Numbered from the stretch's first letter, positions 9,125 through 17,951 are shown. The stretch is 64,000 nt of DNA from Actinomyces trachealis (GCF_015711475.1 NZ_CP065027.1:2046001-2110000); one strand, 5' to 3'. Notes: generated by a model from the letters alone, not told the origin. Made by a program: numbers and translations.

Positions 9125-10393
9125 ATGACCTCGGCCATCACACCGCCCCCACGCCCACCGCGTCCGGTAAGTGGCGATCGTATGACGCGCCGGGAGGCTC
9201 GGGCACGAGAACGGGTGGCTAACCCGGGGCAGCCGACCCTGTTCTCGGGCGCCACGGTGCACGGCTGGCGGGGTATCAGGGAGCTGCGGCACCCGGTGGA
9301 GATGCCGCTGTTGTGGACGGGCTTGGCCCTGTGCGTGCTGGCATACCTGTCCTGGCTGGCGCTGGTGGTGTGGCTGGTGACGGTGCCGGAGCCGAGCGGC
9401 ACAGCCCGGGAGCTGCGGGGCTTGTTTGTGGGCGAGAGCGCTACCTCCCAGGCGCAGGTGCTGCTGGCTTTGCCGGGGCTGCCGCTGCTGGTGTGGGTGG
9501 CGCGTGCGCTCATGTACGCCCAGCTGCGTTCGCGGGGTGTGCAGATGAGTCCCACCCAGTTCCCGGAAGGGTACCGGATGGTGGTGGAGGCGGCTGCGGC
9601 ATTTGGGCTACGGCGGGTGCCTGACGCCTACGTGGTGCTGGGCAATGGGCAGGTGAACGCCTTCGCGTCCGGGCATGGTTTCCGGCGCTTCGTGTGCGTG
9701 TACTCGGACCTGTTTGAGGTTGGCGGTTCAGCCCGCGATCCGGAGGCTTTGCGCTTTGTGATCTCGCATGAGGTGGGGCACCTGGCGGCGGGGCATGTGT
9801 CCTTCTGGCGAGTGCTGATCCAGCAGCTGACGGGCTACGTGCCGGTGTTGGGCCTGGCCCTGTCCCGGGCCATGGAGTACACGGCGGACAACCACGGCTA
9901 CGCGCTAGCCCCGCAGGGCACGGCGGGGGTGATGGGTCTGCTGGGCGCGGGGAAGTACCTGGGGGCGCATGTAAACCTGCACGCTATGGCGGACCGTGCG
10001 GCGCGGGAGAAGGGCTTTTGGGTGCATGCGGTGGCCTGGTCCTCCACGCACCCGCTCTTGACGTGGCGAGCACACGCGCTGCGGGACCGGAGCAAGCCGG
10101 GACGGGTCATGATCCGACCCAAGAACGTGTGGTTCGACGCTGCCGGGCCGGTGGGGTATGCCAGGTCGCAGGGCTGGCCTACGCCACAGCAGGTGCTGGA
10201 TCACCTGGATCAGGTGAGACCGCGTGTGCTGGGGGCGGAGGAGCAGTTTGGCCGCTACCCGGGGGTGGAGTACGCGGTAGTGCGTGATGCGGTGCGCTTA
10301 GCTGAGCCGACGCCGACACCCAGGTTCGTCGGTCAGGTGGGTGGGATGTCCGGTGACCTGCCAGACGGGTCTGCTTTACCTGATCGCCCATGA
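9125..10393 (+). CDS. M48-family membrane metalloprotease
   Basis: A 422-residue zinc peptidase. Two N-terminal hydrophobic segments (residues about 60-85 and 110-130) anchor it in the membrane. The active site is ISHEVGHLAAGH (HExxH), followed about 45 residues later by AMEYTADNHGY, which supplies the third Glu ligand typical of HtpX/Ste24 peptidases. A further segment after the HExxH motif (LIQQLTGYVPVLGLAL) is hydrophobic. The family is linked to membrane-protein quality control. It is divergent from the PTH2 gene, with a 100-base intergenic gap. Confidence 0.9.
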   Translation: MTSAITPPPRPPRPVSGDRMTRREARARERVANPGQPTLFSGATVHGWRGIRELRHPVEMPLLWTGLALCVLAYLSWLALVVWLVTVPEPSGTARELRGLFVGESATSQAQVLLALPGLPLLVWVARALMYAQLRSRGVQMSPTQFPEGYRMVVEAAAAFGLRRVPDAYVVLGNGQVNAFASGHGFRRFVCVYSDLFEVGGSARDPEALRFVISHEVGHLAAGHVSFWRVLIQQLTGYVPVLGLALSRAMEYTADNHGYALAPQGTAGVMGLLGAGKYLGAHVNLHAMADRAAREKGFWVHAVAWSSTHPLLTWRAHALRDRSKPGRVMIRPKNVWFDAAGPVGYARSQGWPTPQQVLDHLDQVRPRVLGAEEQFGRYPGVEYAVVRDAVRLAEPTPTPRFVGQVGGMSGDLPDGSALPDRP

Positions 10394-10604
10394 CCAACCA
10401 CATCTAGGTCTGCTGTGGTTGGGGGCTCTCGCGGACCATGAAGGGCGGTGTCCTGCCCAAAATCCAGCGCCTCGCCTGTCAAAGCTGTGGTTGCGGGAGT
10501 CCTCCGTTAAGCTCAGGCTGCGGTGCAGGCCGACATCGTCAGCACGGGCCTGCCGAAGGATCACGTCATAGTCGGGTTTGGTGCCCAGCAGCAGCCGCCA
10601 GCTT

Positions 10605-11642
10605 TCAGGCGCGACGGCGTGCACGCATGGCGAAGGAAGTGACTCCTACGCCAGCCAGCCCCAGGGAGACCAGGGCGGACCCTAAAGACACACCGGTCAT
10701 TGGGAGCGCACTGGTGTTAGAGACTGACCTGGCGTGTTCTGGGGCTGCCGCCACCGTGACGCCTGGCGTAGCAGGGGACGAGGCCCTGCCAGACTCTCCT
10801 GGGGTCGGCAAGGCAATCACCTGACGTTCTGCCTTGGTGGTAGCAGTCGCACGTTTAGGGGTCGACGCCGTCGTAGGCACAGCACTGGCGCTAGGGGTGA
10901 CGCTCGCCCGCATGGTGGGCTCCGTGCTGGGTGCCGAACTGGGCTTGGGTGCGGTGGTAGTCGGAGTCTCCGCAGGGGTCGGAGCGACGCTCTGCTTGAC
11001 TGTGGATTCGGGTGCGGGTGTGGGCTTGCCGTCCTGACTCGGGGCCGGAGCAGGGGTGGTGGGTTTCTCTGGCACAGGTGTGGTGGCTGCGTCTGTGGGA
11101 GTCAGGCCTGCACCTGCCGGGTCTGCGTAGGCAGCAAAGTTCTGGGTGGCATACCAGGTGCCGGTGCTGGCGTTGTAGGTCACGCCGATCCCGATCGAGT
11201 TGACGTTGGGGGCTGTCATGTTCTCGTAGTGCCCTGTGGACGTGAGCCACTGGTTGAAGATCTTTGCGCCAACATCCTCACCGGGCGCACCGGAGCGCAT
11301 GGCGATGTTCTCCGAGATTCTGCTGTAGCCAGCTGGGAAACCGCCAGCACCGAGGTCGCGGTGCACAAACTGCCTGGTGGAAGACATGTGCTCGGACCAT
11401 TCCTGGGCAACGGCGTCCAACTGGGTGTACCGGGTCACGGGAGTCAGCCCCAGGGAGGCACGAAGCTCATTGACCTTCACAAGAATCTCGCTTGTGTAGC
11501 CAGCGCTCTGGCCTGAGGCCACCGCCGAGCTTACTGCCACAGCCTCCTGAGCCACGGCGGGCACGCAGACCATAGTTGGCGCGGCTGCAGCCAGCGCCAA
11601 ACCGGCGCAGAACGCCAGGGGAATGCGTGCAGTCGTCTTCAT
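10605..11642 (-). CDS. CAP-domain surface protein with LPxTG anchor
   Basis: A 345-residue exported protein. The signal peptide runs through about residue 31 (hydrophobic ALAAAAPTMVCVPAVAQEA). A CAP/SCP domain covers about 50-175: HMSSTRQFVHRD, SENIAMRSG and FNQWLTSTGHYENM carry the family His/Glu positions. Next comes a Thr/Pro/Ala-rich spacer of roughly 115 residues, then the sorting signal LPMTG, a hydrophobic helix and the basic tail RARRRA, so a sortase should anchor it to peptidoglycan. CAP domains in bacteria bind lipids or cleave wall or protein substrates; the role here is unknown. A 25-bp inverted repeat lies upstream at 11688. Confidence 0.9.
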   Translation of the reverse strand: MKTTARIPLAFCAGLALAAAAPTMVCVPAVAQEAVAVSSAVASGQSAGYTSEILVKVNELRASLGLTPVTRYTQLDAVAQEWSEHMSSTRQFVHRDLGAGGFPAGYSRISENIAMRSGAPGEDVGAKIFNQWLTSTGHYENMTAPNVNSIGIGVTYNASTGTWYATQNFAAYADPAGAGLTPTDAATTPVPEKPTTPAPAPSQDGKPTPAPESTVKQSVAPTPAETPTTTAPKPSSAPSTEPTMRASVTPSASAVPTTASTPKRATATTKAERQVIALPTPGESGRASSPATPGVTVAAAPEHARSVSNTSALPMTGVSLGSALVSLGLAGVGVTSFAMRARRRA

Positions 11643-11687
11643 CAGGAATCCTCTCGGACCGTTAAGACGGGGAGTCTTTTGGGTATC

Positions 11688-11712
11688 GGTCCGGTATAGA
11701 TCATACCGGACC
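11688..11712. promoter_or_regulatory. 25-bp inverted repeat upstream of the CAP-protein gene
   Basis: Perfect 10-base arms (GGTCCGGTAT and ATACCGGACC) are separated by AGATC, centred about 58 bases upstream of the CAP-protein start. The position and symmetry suit an operator of a dimeric regulator; no T-tract follows, so a terminator is less likely. The regulator is not identified. Confidence 0.5.
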
Positions 11713-11816
11713 CGTCACGCCACACCACCCCCATCAGCACTAGACACACCGCCCCGATCAGCTCGGAAGCCGGGATAGACGATAAGAGCCACACGGTCAC
11801 CGGCTAGGCGCCCGCT

Positions 11817-12788
11817 TCACAGGTAGTGGGCACGCAACTCCTCAGGGCTCTTAGCACAGAGCTCAGCAAGCGTCACGTCAAAGACAGTGATGGCACCCTT
11901 GTCACCGCGGGCAGCCTTGCGGGCTACGGCGCGGCCCATGGCGGCGACGACGGAGCCGGTGAACTCCGGGTTGGAGTCCAGGGTCAACTCGAAGCTGATC
12001 GTTTCAGCCACTCCCTCAGAGGTGTGGCCACGGCGGATCACGGTGCCGCCGTGGGGGATACCGGAGTGCTTGGCAGCCATCTCTTCCGCGCTGATGAAAT
12101 TGACGGTGGTGTCGTAGTCTGCGAAGTAGTTGGGCATCGCCTTAATCTCCGCCTCGATGCGGGCCAGGTCCGCCCCCTCAGCAGCCACCACGTAGCAGTC
12201 ACGTGTGTGCATGGAGCGGGTGGTCAGCTCGACATCGTCGCCGTTCTTGACGGCTTCCACGGTGACGGGCACGGGCAAGGTGTACTGCTTGGCGTCCACA
12301 ACGCCGTCGATGCGACGCAGGGCGTCGGAGTGACCTTGGGAGACGCCGGGACCCCAGAAGGTGGTGGCGGTGGAGTCCGGCAAGACGGCTTCCCCCAGGA
12401 CGCGCAGCATGGAGAACAGGCCGGGGTCCCAGCCGGTGGAGATCAGGGAGAGGTGGTCGGCGGCCTTGGCTGCGGCATCCACGGCGGCGAAGTACTCGGG
12501 GATCTTGGCGTGGGTGTCAAAGGAGTCCACGGTGTTGAAGAAGGCGGCGGCCTGTGGGCCTTGCTCCACCAGGTCGGTGGCGGAGCCGCCACAGTTGAGG
12601 CAAACGTCAACCTTGTCTGCCCAGGCGGCCATGTCCTCCACCCGGGCAACGGGGGCACCCTTGGTGGTGACGGTGGCAGGGTCGCGGCGGGTGAAGACGA
12701 CAACTAGCTCCATGTCCTCGTTCTTGCTGACCGCCTGCTCGGCACCGCGGCCGAGGTTGCCGTATCCGTTGATTGCGACCCTGATCAT
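11817..12788 (-). CDS. ddh: meso-diaminopimelate D-dehydrogenase
   Basis: A 323-residue NADP-dependent enzyme that reductively aminates L-2-amino-6-oxopimelate directly to meso-diaminopimelate, the one-step branch to lysine and cell-wall precursor. The N-terminal Rossmann motif is VAINGYGNLGRGAEQAV; MHTRDCYVVAAEG, ISTGWDPGLFSMLRVLGEA and FWGPGVSQGHSDA are characteristic substrate-domain segments, and the length is typical. The start has GGAGG nine bases upstream. It stands alone between two surface-protein genes. Confidence 0.93.
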   Translation of the reverse strand: MIRVAINGYGNLGRGAEQAVSKNEDMELVVVFTRRDPATVTTKGAPVARVEDMAAWADKVDVCLNCGGSATDLVEQGPQAAAFFNTVDSFDTHAKIPEYFAAVDAAAKAADHLSLISTGWDPGLFSMLRVLGEAVLPDSTATTFWGPGVSQGHSDALRRIDGVVDAKQYTLPVPVTVEAVKNGDDVELTTRSMHTRDCYVVAAEGADLARIEAEIKAMPNYFADYDTTVNFISAEEMAAKHSGIPHGGTVIRRGHTSEGVAETISFELTLDSNPEFTGSVVAAMGRAVARKAARGDKGAITVFDVTLAELCAKSPEELRAHYL

Positions 12789-13208
12789 GAGACCTCCTGG
12801 GTTGAAGTTGTTCCGCTCCTATCTTGCTACTCAGGCGGTGCTTGATGCGCCCCTCATCTCGCCGTATGGACCACCAGTCGGCCCTCGGGCGTTCGCGTGG
12901 CGGGCAGCGAGTGAGGGGCGTCAGGTCGGCTCCTGGCCCAAACCGGTTCTTCCGAGCTGCGACACCTAACCACCCGCCCCACCAAATGAACAAGGAGATT
13001 TGATTAGGATGTCGATTCAATGGTTGTTTCGCGCCCCGTCCGCACAATCTGTTGGAGACGTGAATCGTGCACGAAAGCTCTATGCTTAAAAATCCGGTTG
13101 GCGATAAAGTGCCGGAGGTTCGCCATCGGACAGCACTGCGCGGTGCGCTAAAGTCGGCATGTCCGTCATGACGGCACAACTCCACACACAATCCACCGGA
13201 GAAGCATC
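12789..13208. other. intergenic stretch between divergent ddh and wall-binding gene
   Basis: About 420 bases without a supported gene. It must hold the promoters of both divergent genes, but I could not assign -35/-10 pairs with confidence. AT-richness rises between 12985 and 13100. The GGAGAAG just before the TTG at 13209 is the ribosome binding site of the next gene. Confidence 0.5.
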
Positions 13209-14372
13209 TTGAAGAATCTTCGCAAGGCCTCATTAGGCGCTCTAGCCGTCGTCGCCCTTCTGGGAGTGACCGTGGCCCCCGCCGTCGCCGACAGCCGCCC
13301 CACACCGGAACCCACCGGCGTGCCGAGCGCAGCGGCCTCCCCTTCCGCGGGGCCCACCTCTAACCCGTCCGCTGTAAACAAGCCCACCGCCGAGCCGAGT
13401 GCCCCCGCCACGCCCGCCCCACTTGAGGGCTGGCAGACCGTAGATGGCCGCCGCTGCTACTTTGCCGCAGGTAAGCCCCGCAGCAATACCTGGTTCGAGG
13501 ACGGTCGGCTGTACCGGCTCAACGCCGAGGGCTGCGTGGAAACCGGCTGGAATCAGGTCGGTGGCCGGTGGTACTACATGGAGGGCGACGGCGCTGTGCT
13601 GCAGGGCAAGTGGCTCGCGCAGGGCGGCAGCTGGTACTACCTCACCGGCTCGGGGGCTATGTCCACCGGCTGGGCCAAGATCGGCGGCACTTGGTACTAC
13701 TTCAACGGTTCCGGAGCGATGCTGTCCAGCCAGTGGCTCGCGCAGGGCGGTAGCTGGTACTACCTGAGCGGCAGTGGCGCGATGCTCACGAACCAGTGGC
13801 TCGCGCAGCGCGGTAGCTGGTACTACTTCAACGGCTCTGGAGCGATGCTGTCCAGCCAGTGGCTCGCGCAGGGCGGTAGCTGGTACTACCTCACCGGCTC
13901 GGGGGCTATGTCCACCGGCTGGGCCAAGATCGGCGGCACTTGGTACTACTTCAACGGTTCCGGAGCGATGCTGTCCAGCCAGTGGCTCGCGCAGGGCGGT
14001 AGCTGGTACTACCTCACCGGCTCGGGGGCTATGTCCACCGGCTGGGCCAAGATCGGCGGCACTTGGTACTACTTCAACGGTGCTGGTGCCATGCTGGCTA
14101 ACACCTGGGTTGACGGCTACTACCTACAGGCCTCCGGCGCGATGGCACCTAAGCTAAGTGGTGGATCGCAGGGCAGCAGCTCACAAGGAGGCGCGCAGCC
14201 CAACGGATACTCCTGTCCCGTCTCGGCCCCGATCAAGGGCAACCAGAATTCCCGGGGGGAGAAGATCTACCACCGCCCCCACCAGCAGGCATACAACCGG
14301 ACTAAGCCTGAGCAGTGCTTCACGAGCGCAGCCGAGGCCGAGAGTGCAGGCTACCGCGCCGCCCGGCGCTGA
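13209..14372 (+). CDS. secreted protein with wall-binding repeats and C-terminal IKGN domain
   Basis: A 387-residue exported protein starting at a TTG with GGAGAAG six bases before it. The signal peptide runs to about residue 27 (AVVALLGVTVAPAVA|D), followed by a Pro/Ala/Ser linker to about 75. Residues about 78-310 are a run of roughly 20-residue choline-binding-type repeats (GSWYYLTGSGAMSTGWAKIG, GTWYYFNGSGAMLSSQWLAQ), which in this fold form a beta-solenoid that holds proteins to wall polymers. The last 55 residues (CPVSAPIKGNQ, GEKIYHRPHQQAYNRTKPEQ, CFTSAAEAESAGY) form a small Cys-containing domain found at the ends of other surface proteins. No catalytic domain is present. Confidence 0.85.
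   Translation: MKNLRKASLGALAVVALLGVTVAPAVADSRPTPEPTGVPSAAASPSAGPTSNPSAVNKPTAEPSAPATPAPLEGWQTVDGRRCYFAAGKPRSNTWFEDGRLYRLNAEGCVETGWNQVGGRWYYMEGDGAVLQGKWLAQGGSWYYLTGSGAMSTGWAKIGGTWYYFNGSGAMLSSQWLAQGGSWYYLSGSGAMLTNQWLAQRGSWYYFNGSGAMLSSQWLAQGGSWYYLTGSGAMSTGWAKIGGTWYYFNGSGAMLSSQWLAQGGSWYYLTGSGAMSTGWAKIGGTWYYFNGAGAMLANTWVDGYYLQASGAMAPKLSGGSQGSSSQGGAQPNGYSCPVSAPIKGNQNSRGEKIYHRPHQQAYNRTKPEQCFTSAAEAESAGYRAARR
13611..14081 (+). repeat. 123-bp near-identical coding repeats
   Basis: A 123-base unit (13611-13733) recurs at 13860-13982 with a single visible substitution, and its first 99 bases recur again at 13983-14081. Degenerate relatives fill 13734-13859. Each unit encodes two wall-binding repeats. Such identity in coding DNA suggests recent duplication or ongoing slippage and recombination, so repeat number probably varies between strains. 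Confidence 0.9.
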
Positions 14373-14432
14373 CCTTCATTGACCTTGTGAGATCAGCAGC
14401 CTAAGCCTCACGTTGCGGGCTGCTTGGTACGC

Positions 14433-14463
14433 GGGGGTGCAGAGCGGCAGGCTCTGCACCCCC
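14433..14463. terminator. bidirectional hairpin terminator
   Basis: Perfect 13-base arms (GGGGGTGCAGAGC and GCTCTGCACCCCC) surround a 5-base loop, between the convergent wall-binding gene and the DUF1508 gene. The T-run is weak on both sides, as is common in high-GC actinobacteria. Confidence 0.75.
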
Positions 14464-14489
14464 GATTCTTGGCTTGCGGCCTGCGCTGT

Positions 14490-14681
14490 TCAGGCTGGTT
14501 TCTCGGTGAGGTCCTTGAGCGTTGCGTCTGCTGCTGCCCGCTGCACCGCCTTGGTGCCCTTGACTGCGGCAGCTTTGCTCTCATAGGCCTGGCCGGTAGC
14601 CACCACCTCCCCATTGCCTGCTTTCAGGCGGAAGCGGAACTTGCCGCTGCTGTCCTCGTAGACCTCGAACTTTCCCGCCAT
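14490..14681 (-). CDS. DUF1508 / YegP-type small protein
   Basis: A 63-residue single-repeat member of the DUF1508 family. The segment GKFEVYEDSSGKFRFRLKAG is followed by NGEVVATGQAYESKAAAVKG, the beta-beta-alpha unit of the fold. E. coli YegP has two such units; one-unit proteins are common. The function is unknown. I chose the ATG at 14681 because GAGAGGGG lies five bases ahead of it, while the ATG at 14687 abuts that Shine-Dalgarno sequence. Confidence 0.82.
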   Translation of the reverse strand: MAGKFEVYEDSSGKFRFRLKAGNGEVVATGQAYESKAAAVKGTKAVQRAAADATLKDLTEKPA

Positions 14682-14837
14682 TGTCATCCCCTCTCGTGGC
14701 CGGAAGATTTAAAGCAAGTATGACATTAGGTGCTTTCCTTTGAATAGATTTGGAGAAGACGCTCGTGTCCCCGACGTAGGGGTTACCCACCACCTACCGC
14801 CCGCGGTGGCTTCCGCCGCGCCTCGCGCCGTCAGGCA

Positions 14838-16001
14838 TCAGTAGACGACGACGCGGGTTCTCGACGGGATGTTGTCATAGATCCACTTGGCGTCCTGGAT
14901 CCGCATGCGGACGCAGCCGTGGGACACGTGCCCGCCCAGAGTCCCGTCCTTGACGGTGTAGGTGCCCTGGTTGTAGATGATCGAGTGGAAGAGGTAGTCG
15001 CCGTGGAACTGGGTCCACCAGTAGGCGGTGTAGCCGGAGCCGAAGGACCGGCCACGTGAGCCGATGGAGAAGGTGCCGCGCACTGTGGGGGTAGAGCTGG
15101 CCCCAACGGAGCAGGGCCAGTCGTGGTGGGGCTGCCAGGCACCGTTACGCCAGTAGAAGGACATGCAATGCGGGGCGCTGGTGTCGACGACGATGAGGTA
15201 GTTGGTCGGGCTGTAGAGGGTCTTCGCGTACGCCCAGCCGGTGGCGAAGCTGGCCCGGTCGGTGACCCAGAACCCGTCCCAGGCGTCGAAGTAGTTCCTC
15301 TGTCCACCGATGCTCCGCCAGCCGGTGGCCATCGCGCCGCCGCCCGACGGGTCGAGGTAGTACCACTCGCCGCTATGGAGCCACCCTGTTGTCATGGCGC
15401 CGCTGCTGGACAGGTGGTACCAGCGGGCACCGTCCTGCACCCAGCCGGTGCGCATGGCGCCGGAGGACCCCAGGTAGTACCAGGTGTCACGGTCACGCTG
15501 CCAGCCGGTGCGCACGCCGTGGTCAGTGGAGAGGTACCAGCTGCCCTGGGGGTTGCGGTACCAACCGCGGGCGATGTGCCCGGTGCCGTCGAAGGCGTAG
15601 GTGACGCCGTCGATCCCCTTGACCTGATTGGTGACCGCGGTGCCGTCGCTGAAGACGTACTTCCAGCCCACGGAGTCCTTGGACCAGGAGCCGGTGTCTG
15701 GCTTAGGGGCAGGTGGCTCCGGGAAGGGTGACAGCGAAGGCTCCGGGGCCGGGGACGGCAAAGGCACGGGGGCCGGGCTTGAGGGTTCGGGGGCCGGGGA
15801 GGCCTCGTCCGACGGCGGAGCGGTGGGAGCTGCACTGTCCAGAGCAGTGGGCGCAGAGGCCGGTGTCGCGTAGGTGCCCTGCTGCCGGAGGGCGTCGTCG
15901 GAGGTGACGCCGTCAGCGACGGCGGGAGAGACCGTCGTCAGGGCCAGGGCGAGCAGCGCGGTGGCGGCAGTGGCCGCGAGGTCGTGGCGGGGGCTGATCA
16001 T
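14838..16001 (-). CDS. secreted L,D-transpeptidase with wall-binding repeats
   Basis: A 387-residue exported enzyme. The signal peptide runs to about residue 30 (ATALLALALTTVSPAVA). A Pro/Ser/Glu-rich linker follows to about 105, then five or six GW-type wall-binding repeats (DTWYYLGSSGAMRTGW, ARWYHLSSSGAMTTGW), and a C-terminal YkuD catalytic domain ending in GHVSHGCVRMRIQDAKWIYD. The His and Cys of SHGCVRM are the catalytic residues that form 3-3 peptidoglycan crosslinks or attach proteins to the wall. The start at 16001 has CAGGAG six bases upstream. It is tail-to-tail, across the small DUF1508 gene, with another repeat protein of the same wall-binding class. Confidence 0.9.
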   Translation of the reverse strand: MISPRHDLAATAATALLALALTTVSPAVADGVTSDDALRQQGTYATPASAPTALDSAAPTAPPSDEASPAPEPSSPAPVPLPSPAPEPSLSPFPEPPAPKPDTGSWSKDSVGWKYVFSDGTAVTNQVKGIDGVTYAFDGTGHIARGWYRNPQGSWYLSTDHGVRTGWQRDRDTWYYLGSSGAMRTGWVQDGARWYHLSSSGAMTTGWLHSGEWYYLDPSGGGAMATGWRSIGGQRNYFDAWDGFWVTDRASFATGWAYAKTLYSPTNYLIVVDTSAPHCMSFYWRNGAWQPHHDWPCSVGASSTPTVRGTFSIGSRGRSFGSGYTAYWWTQFHGDYLFHSIIYNQGTYTVKDGTLGGHVSHGCVRMRIQDAKWIYDNIPSRTRVVVY

Positions 16002-16449
16002 CGCGTTCTCCTGGGTTGGAGGATTCTCGGGGCGCCAGGGGCGGCAGCAAGACCAGACTACCCGGGAGGGCCGACATGAATTCGGGCGTGATACCGCATG
16101 AGGTTCCAGCACCGGCGTCCCCACCTGCGGGTCTCGCCCCCACCTAGGGTGGGCTGGTGGGGCGCGAGCAAACTGGCCGGACCGAGGTCATCGTGAGCCC
16201 CATCCATCGTCCCAGAGGAGCGGGGGGACGAGGACGAGCGGAGACTGTGCGCCTACGCGCCCAGCAAGCAACCTGCCAGTCTTCCCATGCCCGAGCAGCG
16301 GGCTCTCCCGACAACTCGGCACGATGTGGACCATCCCGTGGACCTCCTGGTAGACCTTCCGGATCGACTGCGAGTCATCCACCCGGATGGTTCCGTCAGG
16401 TCATGCGTCTCAGTGACGCGCTCGCACCTGCGCGGTCCAAACTGTCGCC
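16002..16449. other. gene-poor, decayed stretch
   Basis: About 450 bases with only short overlapping open frames and no recognisable product. Minus-strand frames here (for example around DDSQSIRKVYQEVHG near 16320-16380) look like possible gene debris, but I cannot assign them to a family. It leads into the broken arfB. Confidence 0.4.
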
Positions 16450-16587
16450 ATGGACAATCTGCGCATCAGCCTCGGCCCCGGCTGCCCGAAGGGGCTGACA
16501 GTCCCGGCGGGAGACCTGGTTGAGGTCTTCTCCCACTCGGGCGGGCCCGGCGGATAGGGTGTCAACTGTCCCCAACGGACCCCGTGA
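16450..16587 (+). pseudogene. arfB-like peptidyl-tRNA hydrolase fragment, stop in the GGQ motif
   Basis: From the ATG at 16450 the frame reads MDNLRISLGPGCPKGLTVPA and GDLVEVFSHSGGPGG, then TAG (16555-16557), then GVN, and ends at a TGA at 16585-16587. Class I release-factor-like proteins (ArfB/YaeJ) have the same opening and the motif GPGGQGVN; here the catalytic Gln codon, normally CAG, is TAG. Homology ends just after GVN, so about 100 downstream residues are missing. ArfB rescues ribosomes stalled at mRNA ends; this copy cannot. It is a truncated remnant just ahead of the MFS gene. Confidence 0.75.
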
Positions 16588-16684
16588 CCGACCTCGCACA
16601 CCGTCGGCGGGCCGCAACACAGTAATCTAACGGCCGTTTCGATTCTGCCGTCCCGCCCTCCTCCACGTACTCGGAGCCGCCGTC

Positions 16685-17839
16685 GTGTACGCACTTTTGC
16701 TCGCGATCATCTACCTCGCCTTCGTCAGCCTCGGACTGCCGGACTCGCTGGTCGGCTCCGGCTGGCCCGTCATGCACGAGGACCTGTCGGTGCCGACCTC
16801 CTTCGCGGGCATCGTCACCGTCATCATCGCCCTGGGCACGATCGTCTCCTCCCTCAGCTCCGACAAGCTCACGCGGCGCTTCGGCGTCGGCCTCGTCACG
16901 GCCGTGAGCGTCACCATGACAGCCCTGGCCCTCCTCGGCTTCTCCACCGCCACCCAGTTCTGGATGCTGCTGCTGTGGGCCGTGCCCTACGGCCTGGGTG
17001 CGGGCGCCGTCGACGCCGCCCTCAACAACTACGTGGCCTTGTACTACAACGCCCGGCACATGAACTGGCTGCACTCCTTCTGGGGCGTGGGCGCCTCTAT
17101 CAGCCCCTTCATCATGAGCCTGGCCCTGGCGACGGACGGCGGCTGGCCCCTCGCCTACTCGGGCGTGGGCTGGGCGCAGGTTGTGCTTGCGGCCTTCCTC
17201 TTCCTCTCGCTGCCACTGTGGCGCCGGGTCGCCGCCGCCCACGCCGCGGCCGACGACGCACCCGAAGCCCAGGCGGTGCCGCTGGGCAGGGCCCTGCGCA
17301 TCCCCGGCGTGCCCACGATGCTGCTGGCCTTCTTCGCCTACTGCGCCATGGAGGCGACGGCGATGCTGTGGGGCGCCACGTACTTCGTCGACGACCGGGG
17401 CTTCGACCCGGCGCTGGCGGCACGCTTCGGCGCCTTCTACATCCTGGGGCTGACGGCCGGGCGCTTCCTGGCGGGCTTCGTCGCGGAACGCCTGGGAGAC
17501 CGGGCGCTCATCCGTCTCGGTTTCTCCCTGGCGATCGTCGGCTCGCTCGTGCTGGCGCTGCCGCTGGGGGTCGTGTCTTTCGCGGGGCTCATCCTCGCGG
17601 GCGTGGGCTCGGCCCCGATCTACCCGGCGATCATCCACTCGACGCCGGAGAACTTCGGGCGTGAGAACTCGCAGGCCATCGTCGGCATCCAGATGGCGGC
17701 CGCGTACACGGGCACGACCCTCATGCCGCCGCTCTTCGGCTTCTTGTCCTCGGTGACGGGCCTGTGGCTCTTCCCCGTCTACCTCATGACCCTGGGAGTC
17801 CTGGGGCTGGTGATGTCCGAGCGGCTCAGCCGCCAGTAG
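16685..17839 (+). CDS. MFS transporter
   Basis: A 384-residue integral membrane protein with about twelve hydrophobic helices. It starts at GTG directly with helix 1 (LLLAIIYLAFVSLGLPDSLV). The helix 2-3 loop SSLSSDKLTRRFG is the major-facilitator loop motif, and a matching loop GFVAERLGDRAL lies in the second half. The N-terminus GLPDSLVGSGWPVMH resembles the FucP-related sugar or H+ symporter branch, but the substrate cannot be assigned. There is no neighbouring metabolic gene to help. Confidence 0.88.
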   Translation: MYALLLAIIYLAFVSLGLPDSLVGSGWPVMHEDLSVPTSFAGIVTVIIALGTIVSSLSSDKLTRRFGVGLVTAVSVTMTALALLGFSTATQFWMLLLWAVPYGLGAGAVDAALNNYVALYYNARHMNWLHSFWGVGASISPFIMSLALATDGGWPLAYSGVGWAQVVLAAFLFLSLPLWRRVAAAHAAADDAPEAQAVPLGRALRIPGVPTMLLAFFAYCAMEATAMLWGATYFVDDRGFDPALAARFGAFYILGLTAGRFLAGFVAERLGDRALIRLGFSLAIVGSLVLALPLGVVSFAGLILAGVGSAPIYPAIIHSTPENFGRENSQAIVGIQMAAAYTGTTLMPPLFGFLSSVTGLWLFPVYLMTLGVLGLVMSERLSRQ

Positions 17840-17951
17840 CACAGCTCGCTCGCCGTGGTGGAGCAGGTGCAGGGAGGTGACGCTAGCCTCTTACACGACG
17901 TTTCCAGCGGCCGCCCGCAACGGGCAGGACTCACCACGGACAGGAGGGGAC

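Noticed and set aside
10376..10604. Small frames between the M48 protease and the CAP-protein gene
   Set aside because: Overlapping short frames on both strands with no ribosome site or family likeness.
13611..14081. Regular repeats considered as a CRISPR array
   Set aside because: The units are in frame, encode aromatic wall-binding repeats and have no unique spacers.
16562..17842. Long minus-strand open frame opposite the MFS gene
   Set aside because: It is rich in Arg/Gly/His/Glu without any domain and follows from GC-biased codons of the membrane-protein gene.
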